DNA of 64,000 nucleotides from Ignavibacteria bacterium (GCA_020852705.1 JADZAP010000021.1:87121-151120), one strand, 5' to 3'; shown: positions 8,727 through 17,386, counted from the stretch's first letter. Program-made: numbers and translations. Notes: generated by a model not told the origin, from the sequence alone.

Positions 8727-11180
8727 TCAGCCGTGGTATTTTTTAATTTTAGCTGAATACTCCTTAACAAGCTGTTCTGCTTTTTTACGTGTACGGGCTT
8801 CTGAATTAACGTGGAAAATTTCTCTTTCACTATCGGGAATGCACAAAACCCATGTATATTCATCAAAATATATCTTTATGCCATCTATCAATTGGCGTTT
8901 CAAGCCTTCTGAATCCTCGACAAGTTTTCTCATTATCTTTCCTTTCATATCAAGGGTACAGAAAACATTATTTTTTGCCATGTGAAGAACAGGGGTTTTC
9001 TTTTCTATTTCATTAAACTTTTTGCGTGACCGCGCAGCGAGTTCCAGTATTTTCATAATTGAAAACATACCATCGGTTGCAAAGGAAAATTGCGGAAAAA
9101 TTACTCCTCCCTTTGTACCGCCTGCAAGCTCAACATCGGGATCATCAGTAGCGTTCATTATTGCAAAATGAGAATCCTTTACTCTTACAATTTCAGTAAA
9201 ATATTTTTTTGCTGCAATATCAATTTCGCCTGATGCCTGAATAGGGACGGCAATTTTTTTTGTTTTGGGGTAAAGAGTTAAATACATAAATACAACTAAG
9301 CTTAAAAAGCGGTCATAGCTTAATATTTTTCCGGTATCATCAACTAAATAAATTTTTTCTCCTCCTGCATCAATCAAAAATCCTGCATCATATTTTAATG
9401 AAGTAACTATATAAGAAAGCTGCTGAAGGTCATTACGGAATTCTTCAGGCGAACGGGTTTGTTTGGACGAATCTAAATGAGAATCAAGGGTAACAAGCTC
9501 AATATTAAACTCACCGAGTATTTTATTTAATATTGTTGATGTAATTCCGTGGGAGTAGTTTATGGCAATTTTAAATTTTCTTTGATTTATCACATCCTTG
9601 TTAAGCATAGAAATAAACCGTTCACTATAGCTTTCGTATGTACGCTCCGCATAGCTTATACTGCCAATTTTATCAAACGGTATAGGACGAGCATCATTTG
9701 AAATTACCAGCCGTTCAATGGATTTTATCTTTGCAGATGAAAGATCCTTACCGTTTGAATCAAAGAATATAATATCACACCTTGATGAATCAAACGGAGA
9801 TTTACGTACAAATATTCCGCCTTCTGCTTTTCCGCCAGAAAGCTCCTGCCTTAATATTGGGATAGGCGTTGTTTGGTAATCAAGCACATTTACACCGCTT
9901 GAAAGCAAACCGCTTGTAATAGACCCTTTTATCATGAGCGAAACATTATCAATATCGCGGGAGATAAATATTTTTGAACCAAGTCCCGCAAACACTCCGT
10001 AAGCCATACCAAGTTTTGCACTGAACTCCGGAGTAATTTCAATGTTAGAAATGCCGGTTATTCTGGAATCAGTAAACATTGTATCTTTCCAGCGCTCTTC
10101 CCAGATGAGATTTTTGGTAACAATGGAATTGCTGTCAACATTTTTTTGGGGCCATATCTTAACATCGCTGCGAACCTGTACATTATTGCCTATAACAACA
10201 TTAGACCCTATAAAGACATTTTCATTTATTCTGCTTCCTGATTTTATTTTGACGTTATTGCACAAAACGGAATAATTTACCTTTGCGTTTTCTTCAATAG
10301 AAGTATTATTCCAAATCACAGAATCTTTTATAACAGTGCCGGACGCAATGTAACATTTATTCCCAATTATAGAATTAATTATTTTTGCAGACCTAGAAAC
10401 CTTAGCTGAGGGAACAATTATGTTTCCATTTTTAATAACATTTTTTGCAACCTTTAGTTCAACTTTGCCTTTTAAGGCCTCAAGGTTTGTTTTAATATAA
10501 TCATCCAGCGAGCCAACATCACGCCAATAACCGGAAAGAGTTGCACCGTAGAGAGGCATCTTATTGCGAAGCAAATAAGGAAATAGATTTTTGGAAAAAT
10601 CACAATCAGACTTATTTCCTCTTGCTTTTGGAACAAGCCCAAGGGTTTCTTTTTCGAGCACGTAAATGCCTGTATTAATTGTATCACTGAAAACCTCGCT
10701 CCAGGAGGGTTTTTCTAAAAACTTGGTTATTTTGCCCTCTTTATCGGTTAAAACAATACCAAATTGCAGCGGATATTTAGCACGGGTTAAAACCAAGGTT
10801 GAAACTGATTTTCTTTTTTCATGAAACCTGATTGCCTGTGAGAGGTCAAAATCAGTTACAACATCGCCGCTTATGATAATAAAACGGTCTTTTATTAAAT
10901 CATACCCGCAATAAACCGCGCCTGCAGTGCCATAGTCGGCATCAGGTTTAACGTATTGTATCTTTACCCCGAATTTCTTTCCGTCTTTAAAATAATCACG
11001 GATAATTTCTGCCTGATGATAAAGTATAAGGATAAGATCTGAAATTTCATGTTTTTTTAAAAGCTCTATTATATGTTCTATAATAGGTTTATTTAAAAGC
11101 GGTGTCATAGGTTTCGGGATATTTGCTGTAAGCGGTCTAAGCCTTGTTCCGAAACCGCCCGCCATTACTACTGCCTGCAT
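8727..11180 (-). CDS. Fused sugar-nucleotidyltransferase / degenerate phosphomannomutase-like protein
   Basis: This 817-residue protein has three parts. Residues 1-~235 are a nucleotidyltransferase (MAGGFGTRLRPLT with the pyrophosphorylase signature, EKPSW, GDVVTDFD), most like mannose-1-phosphate guanylyltransferases. Residues ~255-345 are left-handed beta-helix hexapeptides (IIGNKCYIASG, VFIGSNVVIGNNV). Residues ~365-815 have the alpha-D-phosphohexomutase fold, but its signature loops are altered: TASHNP reads RKSPFD, the metal loop DGDADR reads DAGGEK and the GEQSGH loop reads GGTKGG. The mutase half is therefore probably not a normal mutase. As first gene of the polysaccharide operon it presumably makes the GDP- or NDP-activated sugar. 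Confidence 0.85.
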   Translation of the reverse strand: MQAVVMAGGFGTRLRPLTANIPKPMTPLLNKPIIEHIIELLKKHEISDLILILYHQAEIIRDYFKDGKKFGVKIQYVKPDADYGTAGAVYCGYDLIKDRFIIISGDVVTDFDLSQAIRFHEKRKSVSTLVLTRAKYPLQFGIVLTDKEGKITKFLEKPSWSEVFSDTINTGIYVLEKETLGLVPKARGNKSDCDFSKNLFPYLLRNKMPLYGATLSGYWRDVGSLDDYIKTNLEALKGKVELKVAKNVIKNGNIIVPSAKVSRSAKIINSIIGNKCYIASGTVIKDSVIWNNTSIEENAKVNYSVLCNNVKIKSGSRINENVFIGSNVVIGNNVQVRSDVKIWPQKNVDSNSIVTKNLIWEERWKDTMFTDSRITGISNIEITPEFSAKLGMAYGVFAGLGSKIFISRDIDNVSLMIKGSITSGLLSSGVNVLDYQTTPIPILRQELSGGKAEGGIFVRKSPFDSSRCDIIFFDSNGKDLSSAKIKSIERLVISNDARPIPFDKIGSISYAERTYESYSERFISMLNKDVINQRKFKIAINYSHGITSTILNKILGEFNIELVTLDSHLDSSKQTRSPEEFRNDLQQLSYIVTSLKYDAGFLIDAGGEKIYLVDDTGKILSYDRFLSLVVFMYLTLYPKTKKIAVPIQASGEIDIAAKKYFTEIVRVKDSHFAIMNATDDPDVELAGGTKGGVIFPQFSFATDGMFSIMKILELAARSRKKFNEIEKKTPVLHMAKNNVFCTLDMKGKIMRKLVEDSEGLKRQLIDGIKIYFDEYTWVLCIPDSEREIFHVNSEARTRKKAEQLVKEYSAKIKKYHG

Positions 11181-11304
11181 ATTGTTTTTATTTATTTAAC
11201 CTCATCTCAAACTTCTCTTCTTAAATAGAAGATGAATAAAAATTTTTAATCTTTTATATGAGATAAGTTTCTTATTAGATATTTTAACTTTCGCATTAAA
11301 ATAC

Positions 11305-11922
11305 TTACTTATTTTCTTTCTTTTTATCAAAATCAAAATTTACATCAGGAGCTTTATCTGTGCCCGGGGCTGATTTAAAGTACTGCTTTTCCTTAAAGCC
11401 CATTATTTTTGCAGTTATTATAGTTGGAAAGCTTCTGACAGATGTGTTGAACTCTTGTACAGCTTCATTAAATTTTTTCCGTTCAACCGATATACGGTTT
11501 TCAGTACCTTCAAGCTGTGATTGCAGCTGCAGGAAATTCTCGTTTGCCTTTAACTGCGGATAATTTTCAGCAACAACTAGTAATCTAGAAAGCGCACCCG
11601 ATAATTTATCCTGGGCGTCCTGAAACTGTTTAAATTTTTCTTCATCACTTAAATCATCTGAAGAAAGCTTAATTTGTCCCACGCGTGAACGCATTTCGGT
11701 TACTTCCGTTAAAACACTTTTTTCAAAATCAGCGTAACCCTGAACAGTTTTAACAAGATTTGGGATAAGATCTGCTCTTCGCTGATACTGGTTTTCAACC
11801 TGTGCCCAGGCTTGATTAACGTTTTCATCCTGCTGTACCAGCGAGTTATAACCGCATCCTGAAAACGCTGATAGAAATATTAAAAGCAACGAAAAATTGA
11901 AGAATAATTTTAATTTGGACAT
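11305..11922 (-). CDS. lemA: LemA family lipoprotein
   Basis: This 205-residue protein has a signal peptide ending in FSGC (lipobox), followed by the LemA core: NVNQAWAQVENQYQRRADLIPNLVKTVQGYADFEKSVLTEV, a long helical region with two further helices (LLVVAENYPQLKANENF, ISVERKKFNEAVQEFN) and the terminal FNTSVRSFPT. LemA proteins are membrane-anchored helical bundles of unclear function. The usual TPM-domain (YgcG) partner is not adjacent; the gene stands alone between the polysaccharide operon and the divergent acyltransferase. Confidence 0.92.
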   Translation of the reverse strand: MSKLKLFFNFSLLLIFLSAFSGCGYNSLVQQDENVNQAWAQVENQYQRRADLIPNLVKTVQGYADFEKSVLTEVTEMRSRVGQIKLSSDDLSDEEKFKQFQDAQDKLSGALSRLLVVAENYPQLKANENFLQLQSQLEGTENRISVERKKFNEAVQEFNTSVRSFPTIITAKIMGFKEKQYFKSAPGTDKAPDVNFDFDKKKENK

Positions 11923-12015
11923 ATTTATAGTATAAATTTAAGGAAAATTACGAAAGTTAGTAATTAAATACAATTTGAAAAAAATTACGGAATTATTATT
12001 TAAAAATATTATCAA

Positions 12016-12046
12016 TTGATATAAATCTATTCTATATGTATAATTG
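12016..12046 (+). promoter_or_regulatory. Sigma70-like promoter giving a probably leaderless mRNA
   Basis: TTGATA (12016-12021), 17 bases, then TATAAT (12039-12044), followed by TG. The -10 ends only five bases before the ATG at 12050, so transcription would start at or next to the A of the start codon. The TTG is also part of the palindrome ATCAATTGAT (12011-12020), a possible operator half. Confidence 0.6.
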
Positions 12047-12049
12047 TAA

Positions 12050-13144
12050 ATGCGATTAAAACATCTTGATTTTTTGAGGGGAATTGCAGTTCTTCTGGTA
12101 CTTTTCAGACACTATGCCTTATCAATTGTATTATTTAATATTGGGTGGATTGGAGTAGATCTATTTTTTGTACTGAGCGGATTTTTGGTTTCAGGATTAC
12201 TGTTTAAGGAATACATTAAATATGGTAACATTAAACCAATCTTGTTTTTAATCAGAAGAGGATTAAAAATATATCCACTGTTTTATTTTGCACTTATTTT
12301 GAGTTTAATAAGTATTTCTGTTTTTAATTATTTTAAATGGGATCAAAATAATATTTTCAGGGGGGGGGTAATTGCAGAATTTTTATTTTTACAAAATTAT
12401 TTTGGACATATTTGGGATCATACATGGTCTTTAGCGGTTGAAGAACATTTTTATTTTACATTAATTTTGTTAATATTTATTTTAACAAAAACAAAAACTC
12501 TGCAAAATAAAAAATTATTTATTACCCTATGTATTGCTGTTAGCTTAGGTTGTTTATTGCTGCGCTTCCATAACTACACAACAAATATATTTTCAACATA
12601 TACTCATGTATTTGCGACTCATTTAAGAATAGACTCTTTAATGTTCGGTGTCTTATTATCTTATTTTTACCATTTTCACCGGGAGAAGTTTGTAATATTT
12701 TTTACAAAATACAGAGTATCTTTATTGGTTTTATCAGGAATTATTTTAATTATTCCGTTTATTTTTTTAATTGATTCATTCTTTATGAATACAACTGGAT
12801 TAACATTATTATATACTGCTTTTGGCATCATTTTATCGGTTATGGTTGTTAGCGAAAACACGATACAAATTCTAAATAAGATATTAGGGCAAAAGATTGT
12901 AAATCTGATTTCTAAAATAGGTTTTTATTCGTATTCAATATATCTTTGGCATATAATTGTATTATATATAATTACAATTATTATTAAAAATACTGTTAAA
13001 CCTGAAATACCTATTTATATAGTGTTTACGATATATTTTTTATCATCAATATTCATTGCTATTGGTGCATCTAAATTAATTGAACAAAGAGCATTAAAAT
13101 ACAGAGATAAAAAATATCCCAGCAGGTCAAAAAATGTAATGTAA
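12050..13144 (+). CDS. Acyltransferase family 3 (OafA/YrhL-type) membrane protein
   Basis: This 364-residue protein begins with the family signature LDFLRGIAVLLVLFRH, where Arg and His are catalytic, then WIGVDLFFVLSGFLVSG, and has about ten membrane segments including WSLAVEEHFYF. Such enzymes O-acetylate or otherwise acylate surface sugars or peptidoglycan. It lies next to, and divergent from, the polysaccharide region. Codons for RGGV at about residues 104-107 form an uninterrupted run of nine G, out of place in this AT-rich DNA. A one-base slip there would frameshift the protein. Confidence 0.87.
   Translation: MRLKHLDFLRGIAVLLVLFRHYALSIVLFNIGWIGVDLFFVLSGFLVSGLLFKEYIKYGNIKPILFLIRRGLKIYPLFYFALILSLISISVFNYFKWDQNNIFRGGVIAEFLFLQNYFGHIWDHTWSLAVEEHFYFTLILLIFILTKTKTLQNKKLFITLCIAVSLGCLLLRFHNYTTNIFSTYTHVFATHLRIDSLMFGVLLSYFYHFHREKFVIFFTKYRVSLLVLSGIILIIPFIFLIDSFFMNTTGLTLLYTAFGIILSVMVVSENTIQILNKILGQKIVNLISKIGFYSYSIYLWHIIVLYIITIIIKNTVKPEIPIYIVFTIYFLSSIFIAIGASKLIEQRALKYRDKKYPSRSKNVM
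12360..12368 (+). repeat. Poly-G tract (G9) inside the acyltransferase gene
   Basis: Nine consecutive G (CAG then GGGGGGGG) lie within the coding frame (AGG GGG GGG GTA). Homopolymeric G tracts of this length are classic slipped-strand phase-variation sites in surface-modifying genes of other bacteria. In this tract the frame is open. Confidence 0.85.
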
Positions 13145-13286
13145 AATTCAGTTCAACATTTTAAAGGTATAATTTATTATAGAAATACTTAACTTTAGTT
13201 CGTACATATATTATTACTTTGAAATAAAACAGCGAAGGAATTACAGATTTTCATAAAAAATTTATTAGCTAAATTAATATTTATTT

Positions 13287-14165
13287 TTATGGAAAACCAA
13301 AAATTAAAATACTGATAATTCCTGAAAGCATCATTAATCCGTCAAGATATAAATAAAACCATAAATCTGACCGGGTTTTCAGACTATATTGATAACCGGC
13401 TGCCGATAGTACAGCAGGCAAAAGCATTATTATTGTATCAGTCAGCCCGGTACCTTTAGTAAATAAAACTACAACACATGCAGCTGATATAATTAGACTT
13501 GTATAAAATAATATCTTAATGCCTCTATAGCTTAGCGTTGTTATTAGACTTTTAATGCCAATCAATGTATCGGCTTCCTTATCCCGCAGGTCAAATAGAA
13601 TGCAAATAGCAAAAAGCATGGTAAACCTGTTTACAAAAAATAAATATGAAGAAATATCCCATTGTAAATTGCTGAAAGCAAGCGGCAGGTAAACGGTTAC
13701 CAGCGCCCACATAATTGAAAGATAAATAGTTTTGCCAAAAAAATATTTACGAAGATATAAAAATGGTCCTTTAGGAAGCTTTCCGGAAGAATACAGAAAA
13801 GTTAAGAATATTAAAGGAATTAGTTTTAATAAATGTTCCTTTAATATGAACATTGAGTAAATTGTTCCGGCAGAACCCAGAACAAGCAAGAGTAAAAGCA
13901 GCAATCTGTATTTTTTGCTCCAAATATCTCTGGGAGAAAGCTCTCTGTGCCCCGAAGGCAGTAACCAATGGAATGAATAACTTGTCAATGTTCCGGAGGC
14001 AATAAATATCAACGGATAAAAACCGGTTTTAAAAGAAAAAAGCTTTGCAGTATAAAGTGTCATAATGATACTGCAAATTACAATGTATATATTTGAAAAA
14101 ATTAGGGAAAGCAGAATCTTTTTCAGTATGGAAAATGAGTTATTTTGGTAAGTATTATCAGTCAT
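13287..14165 (-). CDS. UbiA-like prenyltransferase-family membrane protein
   Basis: This 292-residue protein has about 8-9 membrane segments. A DLRDKEADTLIGIKSLIT segment (about residues 195-212) matches the second aspartate-rich motif of UbiA prenyltransferases (DxxDKxxD followed by the KT/S loop). The expected first motif (NDxxDxxxD) is not obvious; the corresponding loop reads TSYSFHWLLPSG. It may be an atypical UbiA member with altered catalysis. It is the last gene of the nnrS-like/crcB/DUF190 run, 68 bases after the DUF190 gene. Confidence 0.55.
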   Translation of the reverse strand: MTDNTYQNNSFSILKKILLSLIFSNIYIVICSIIMTLYTAKLFSFKTGFYPLIFIASGTLTSYSFHWLLPSGHRELSPRDIWSKKYRLLLLLLLVLGSAGTIYSMFILKEHLLKLIPLIFLTFLYSSGKLPKGPFLYLRKYFFGKTIYLSIMWALVTVYLPLAFSNLQWDISSYLFFVNRFTMLFAICILFDLRDKEADTLIGIKSLITTLSYRGIKILFYTSLIISAACVVVLFTKGTGLTDTIIMLLPAVLSAAGYQYSLKTRSDLWFYLYLDGLMMLSGIISILIFGFP

Positions 14166-14233
14166 TGTTAACCGATCAATTAGGACGGATGATATTATTT
14201 TTTGAGAGAGTAAAAACTTAATTCAGCGTTAGA

Positions 14234-14569
14234 TTAACTTCCGTATTTAATTATCTTTACCTTTTCTTCAGTAATTAATGAACTACCAATCATATTTGTT
14301 TCTTCAAAAACAGCTTTAAGTTTTTGGATATTTTCATCGGTATCTGCAATTTCAATTACAATTGGTAAATCACTAGAAAGTTCTAAAAGGTCGCTGGAAT
14401 GTATCAAACTGGCTTTTCCAAATCCCGTAATACCTCTAAGCACAGTAATGCCTGCATATTTGTGCTCTCTTAAATAATTGGTTAAGTATTTGTATAGATT
14501 TTTTCCCTCATACTTATCGCTTTCACCAATAAATATCCTCAGCAGAGTTCCAGTGGATTCTTTTTGCAT
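14234..14569 (-). CDS. DUF190 (PII-like) protein
   Basis: This 111-residue protein matches the DUF190 family: LLRIFIGESDKYEGKNLYKYLTNYLREHKYAGITVLRGITGFG, a mid-region LPIVIEIADTDENIQKL, and a C-terminal EEKVKIIKY. DUF190 proteins have a PII-like trimeric ferredoxin fold and often sit beside crcB, as here (53 bases downstream). The link suggests a sensory or accessory role in fluoride export. No fluoride riboswitch is visible in front. Confidence 0.9.
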   Translation of the reverse strand: MQKESTGTLLRIFIGESDKYEGKNLYKYLTNYLREHKYAGITVLRGITGFGKASLIHSSDLLELSSDLPIVIEIADTDENIQKLKAVFEETNMIGSSLITEEKVKIIKYGS

Positions 14570-14622
14570 AATTATTTTTTAATTCAATCTTATATAAAAT
14601 AACAATTATAAATGATATTAAA

Positions 14623-14997
14623 TTACTTCGTAACAATTAAGGCAAGCTCCCTGCCTGCATATACAGCCATAATACATAGCACAACGTTAAGCACTATGTT
14701 TAGAGTAAACAATATTACCTGATTAAGTTCTGCAATCCTAAATGATTCATAAGCAAAAGATGACATTGTGGTAAATCCCCCAAGTATTCCAATAGTGATA
14801 AAATCACGAAGTTCAGGTGAAATGTTTCTGCCGGCAGTAACGGAGTACATAACGAAGCCAAGAATAAAACTTCCAATTACATTTACTGTAAGTGTTCCAA
14901 GAGGAAATGACGGTAAAAAATTATTAAGCCAGCGCGAAAGCAGGTATCTTGAAATTGCCCCAATAAACCCGCCTATGCCAATATAGATAATTGTCAT
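14623..14997 (-). CDS. crcB: Fluoride ion channel CrcB/Fluc
   Basis: This 124-residue, four-TM protein has all the Fluc hallmarks: GGFIGAISRYLLSRW at the N-terminus, FPLGTLTVNVIGSFILG with the pore Asn, and GILGGFTTMSSFAYE with the central Na+-site loop (TTMSSF). Fluc channels work as dual-topology dimers and let fluoride leave the cytoplasm. It is encoded between the NnrS-like gene and the DUF190 gene. The length is normal for the family. Confidence 0.95.
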   Translation of the reverse strand: MTIIYIGIGGFIGAISRYLLSRWLNNFLPSFPLGTLTVNVIGSFILGFVMYSVTAGRNISPELRDFITIGILGGFTTMSSFAYESFRIAELNQVILFTLNIVLNVVLCIMAVYAGRELALIVTK

Positions 14998-15069
14998 TTT
15001 GTTATAAAATAATGTATAAAATATATTTTATAAAGGTATAACAACATAACAGATTAATTATAACTTTAT

Positions 15070-16158
15070 TTATGCTGAAGATTGCAATTTATTTACAGAA
15101 AAATTATCTTTTGGTTTTGTAAAAACCGCAATTGCAATTATATTCACAAAAAACCCTAAAATGGCAATCCCGTTTATCATACCAGCCCAATCTTTATAAG
15201 GGGTAGCTGCAGGAAACACTGCAAGGATACGCATTATTAAAGAAATGTTGAGAATTGCATACCACACATAAAGCGATTTTCCGAATGGAGATAATTTAAA
15301 CTTAAGAACTGCCGGAAGAATTACGGGAGCATGAGCAAAAATCATCATGAATACAAATCCCAAAAAGAAAGCATGAAGAGACGCATCATAAAATAAACCG
15401 AAAAGAATTCCAGCAGCAAATAAAATTCCGGAAATAATAAGCCATATATATCCTGTGGTAAGCATTAAACCTGAATAAAAACTTTGCCCGGGTTTTTTAA
15501 GGGAGTGTTTAGCCATATCAAACTTTAAGAGCCATATTGCACATCCTATAAGAGAAATTGCGGATGCGGCTCCTCCCCAAGTGTGGAACGGCTGGAAAAT
15601 TCCTGCTATAAGTAATGCAAGTAATATCAATAAAACATTTTGCTTCAGCTTTACATTTTTTAAAATAACAAATCTGGAAAGCTCCAGCCTTTCACCGGTA
15701 ATTGTAAAAAATAAAAATGCAATCCACCACATAACAGCATTAGGGTAAAATGAAGTACTGAATAAAACTGCATTCCCAATTAGATAACACATTGCACCCG
15801 CAAGCATTATTAATATATGAATACCGCCATGCTTCATGTAAATAATATAATATATTGTGCACATTCCCAATCCGCCGAGCATTAGAAATACATAAGCAAT
15901 TTTGGGAGTTTCTGCAATAAAGAATATTATACTTAATGAATTTATTACCGGAACAAGAAGAGCAGCTTTGTTTGGAAAACTTACAGAGCGCTCAAGCGCA
16001 ATCAGTGTTCCGAGAAAAGAGCCAATCATTAAAGCTCCGTGCTCACCCGAGGGTACTACAAAAGGAAGATTCCATCCAATTCTGAACCAGCCGGTTAAAA
16101 TACCGGTTAGCAGACCAATAAAAACTAACGGGAGAATAAGTAAATTTTTATTCTTCAT
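15070..16158 (-). CDS. NnrS-like polytopic membrane protein
   Basis: This 362-residue protein has about 11-12 hydrophobic segments and conserved-looking histidines at the membrane edge: SGEHGALMIGSFLGT near residue 37 and SLHAFFLGFVFMMIFAHAPVILPAV near 280. The HAxxxGxxxxMxxxxxxH spacing recalls the heme-binding helices of NnrS, which is linked to nitric-oxide stress and denitrification, but I cannot confirm the family by eye. The FNR-type site at -41.5 upstream agrees with an NO/oxygen-controlled gene. An unnamed conserved membrane family remains the alternative. Confidence 0.5.
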   Translation of the reverse strand: MKNKNLLILPLVFIGLLTGILTGWFRIGWNLPFVVPSGEHGALMIGSFLGTLIALERSVSFPNKAALLVPVINSLSIIFFIAETPKIAYVFLMLGGLGMCTIYYIIYMKHGGIHILIMLAGAMCYLIGNAVLFSTSFYPNAVMWWIAFLFFTITGERLELSRFVILKNVKLKQNVLLILLALLIAGIFQPFHTWGGAASAISLIGCAIWLLKFDMAKHSLKKPGQSFYSGLMLTTGYIWLIISGILFAAGILFGLFYDASLHAFFLGFVFMMIFAHAPVILPAVLKFKLSPFGKSLYVWYAILNISLIMRILAVFPAATPYKDWAGMINGIAILGFFVNIIAIAVFTKPKDNFSVNKLQSSA

Positions 16159-16180
16159 AATTATATATAATGCGATACCA

Positions 16181-16188
16181 CAAATTTA
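16181..16188 (-). promoter_or_regulatory. -7/-10 promoter element (TAAATTTG) of the NnrS-like gene
   Basis: On the minus strand the sequence reads TAAATTTG, an exact match to the Bacteroidetes -7 consensus TAnnTTTG. It lies 22 bases after the end of the FNR-type palindrome and 22 bases before the start codon, placing the FNR site near -41.5. Confidence 0.6.
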
Positions 16189-16210
16189 CAAATTTTTATA
16201 TCAGTATGAA

Positions 16211-16224
16211 TTGACTTAAATCAA
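16211..16224 (-). promoter_or_regulatory. FNR/NNR-type operator (TTGATTTAAGTCAA)
   Basis: The minus strand reads TTGATTTAAGTCAA, one mismatch from the FNR/DNR consensus TTGAT-N4-ATCAA. Its distance to the TAAATTTG element fits a class II activator site centred at about -41.5 from the start of transcription of the NnrS-like gene. Confidence 0.65.
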
Positions 16225-16420
16225 AGCAAAAAATAGAATCAGACAGAAAAACATCAGATATAAACTAAGGATATAACATTTATTTAGGATATTAACGTTT
16301 CTCAGAAAATTAAATCTAAAAGTGATGTGTGCAAATTATATCTGATAAAATTTTTTATCCCTTATTCATTTTATAATAGCGTTGTAAATATAATATTTCA
16401 GTTATTCCCTTTAACTTGGA

Positions 16421-16451
16421 TTGCAACACTTCCCAATAATCCTTAAACTTG
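16421..16451 (+). promoter_or_regulatory. Possible promoter of the barrel protein gene at 16471
   Basis: TTGCAA (16421) is followed after 17 bases by TAAACT, reading TTG-N20-TAAACTTG. It matches the architecture seen at nusA and trmB, with a weaker -10. The ATG is 20 bases downstream. Confidence 0.35.
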
Positions 16452-16470
16452 CAAATATTAATTTTTTAAT

Positions 16471-17349
16471 ATGAAAACAACAGCTTCAATTTTTTTTATA
16501 TTTAATATATTTTTAAGCATTCACATATTTTCACAATGCAGTGATGCAGGTGTTTGCATTATTGGCAAACATACCCTTAGCGAATCAATAAAAAATAAAA
16601 ATCTTATTTATTTTGGTGCCAATTACGGATATACGGGTAAAGACCCTGATATAAACGGCAGTTTTAATGATATAAGTATTGTTACATTCAGAGTTGAAAC
16701 AGATTTTTCTCTTGGCAAAGAATTCAGATTTAATGCTTCAGTACCATACTCTTTTATAAACGGACCTTTGGGAGAAAACAACGGGCTTGGAGATTTTGAA
16801 GCAGTTATTTCAAAAACATTTAATATTCACAAAAAACTTAAGCTTACATTTTTACTTGGAGGCAAACTTGCTTTGGGTAAAGTAAACTCAAAAGATTCAC
16901 TTCCGCAGAGATATATGCCGGGATTAGGGACAAATGATCTGATAGCAGGGGCAATGATTACCGGGGTGAATTATTATTTCGGCATAGGATATCAAAAACC
17001 TTTTGGGCGAAGCGCTAACTATGTTACAAGACTGAAGCGGGGAGATGATGCGTTCTTTAGAGCAGGATTTTATGAAGTGTTCAATAAAATTAGCATTAGA
17101 GCTGAGATACTGACGATACTTAGAGTTCAGCCATCAAGTGTATTAACAGCATACACGCCAGAAACATTTACAAAAATTTCAAACAGCAACGAAACGCAGG
17201 TTAATCTGCTGGCTAATTTAATATATCAGGCAAGTGAAAATATTTCGCTTACTGCAGAGGCGGTACTGCCATTATTAAAGCGAGATTATAACATTGACGG
17301 ACTAAAACGTAAACTTAGCTTTAGGGGAGCTGTTGGTTATAATTTTTAA
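16471..17349 (+). CDS. Predicted outer-membrane beta-barrel protein
   Basis: This 292-residue protein has a cleavable signal peptide (hydrophobic to about residue 20, ending HIFSQC). The mature part is built of alternating amphipathic strands (LIYFGANYGYTG, FRVETDFSLGKEFRFNASVPYSFI, LKLTFLLGGKLALG, YYFGIGYQKPFG) and ends in FRGAVGYNF with a terminal Phe, the usual signal for barrel insertion. The GENNGLGDFEAVISKTF segment resembles transporter/meta-pathway-type barrels. Substrate unknown. The next gene follows after 37 bases. Confidence 0.75.
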   Translation: MKTTASIFFIFNIFLSIHIFSQCSDAGVCIIGKHTLSESIKNKNLIYFGANYGYTGKDPDINGSFNDISIVTFRVETDFSLGKEFRFNASVPYSFINGPLGENNGLGDFEAVISKTFNIHKKLKLTFLLGGKLALGKVNSKDSLPQRYMPGLGTNDLIAGAMITGVNYYFGIGYQKPFGRSANYVTRLKRGDDAFFRAGFYEVFNKISIRAEILTILRVQPSSVLTAYTPETFTKISNSNETQVNLLANLIYQASENISLTAEAVLPLLKRDYNIDGLKRKLSFRGAVGYNF

Positions 17350-17386
17350 ATTGTTAGATAAATAGATATTAAATCTTCATCAGAAA

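Noticed and set aside
12676-12861. 61-aa antisense ORF in the acyltransferase
   Set aside because: Shadow frame with no start signal; the acyltransferase frame is clearly real.
14998-15069. Possible fluoride riboswitch before crcB
   Set aside because: I looked for the GGNGATGG...CTGATG-type conserved parts and found none in these AT-rich bases.
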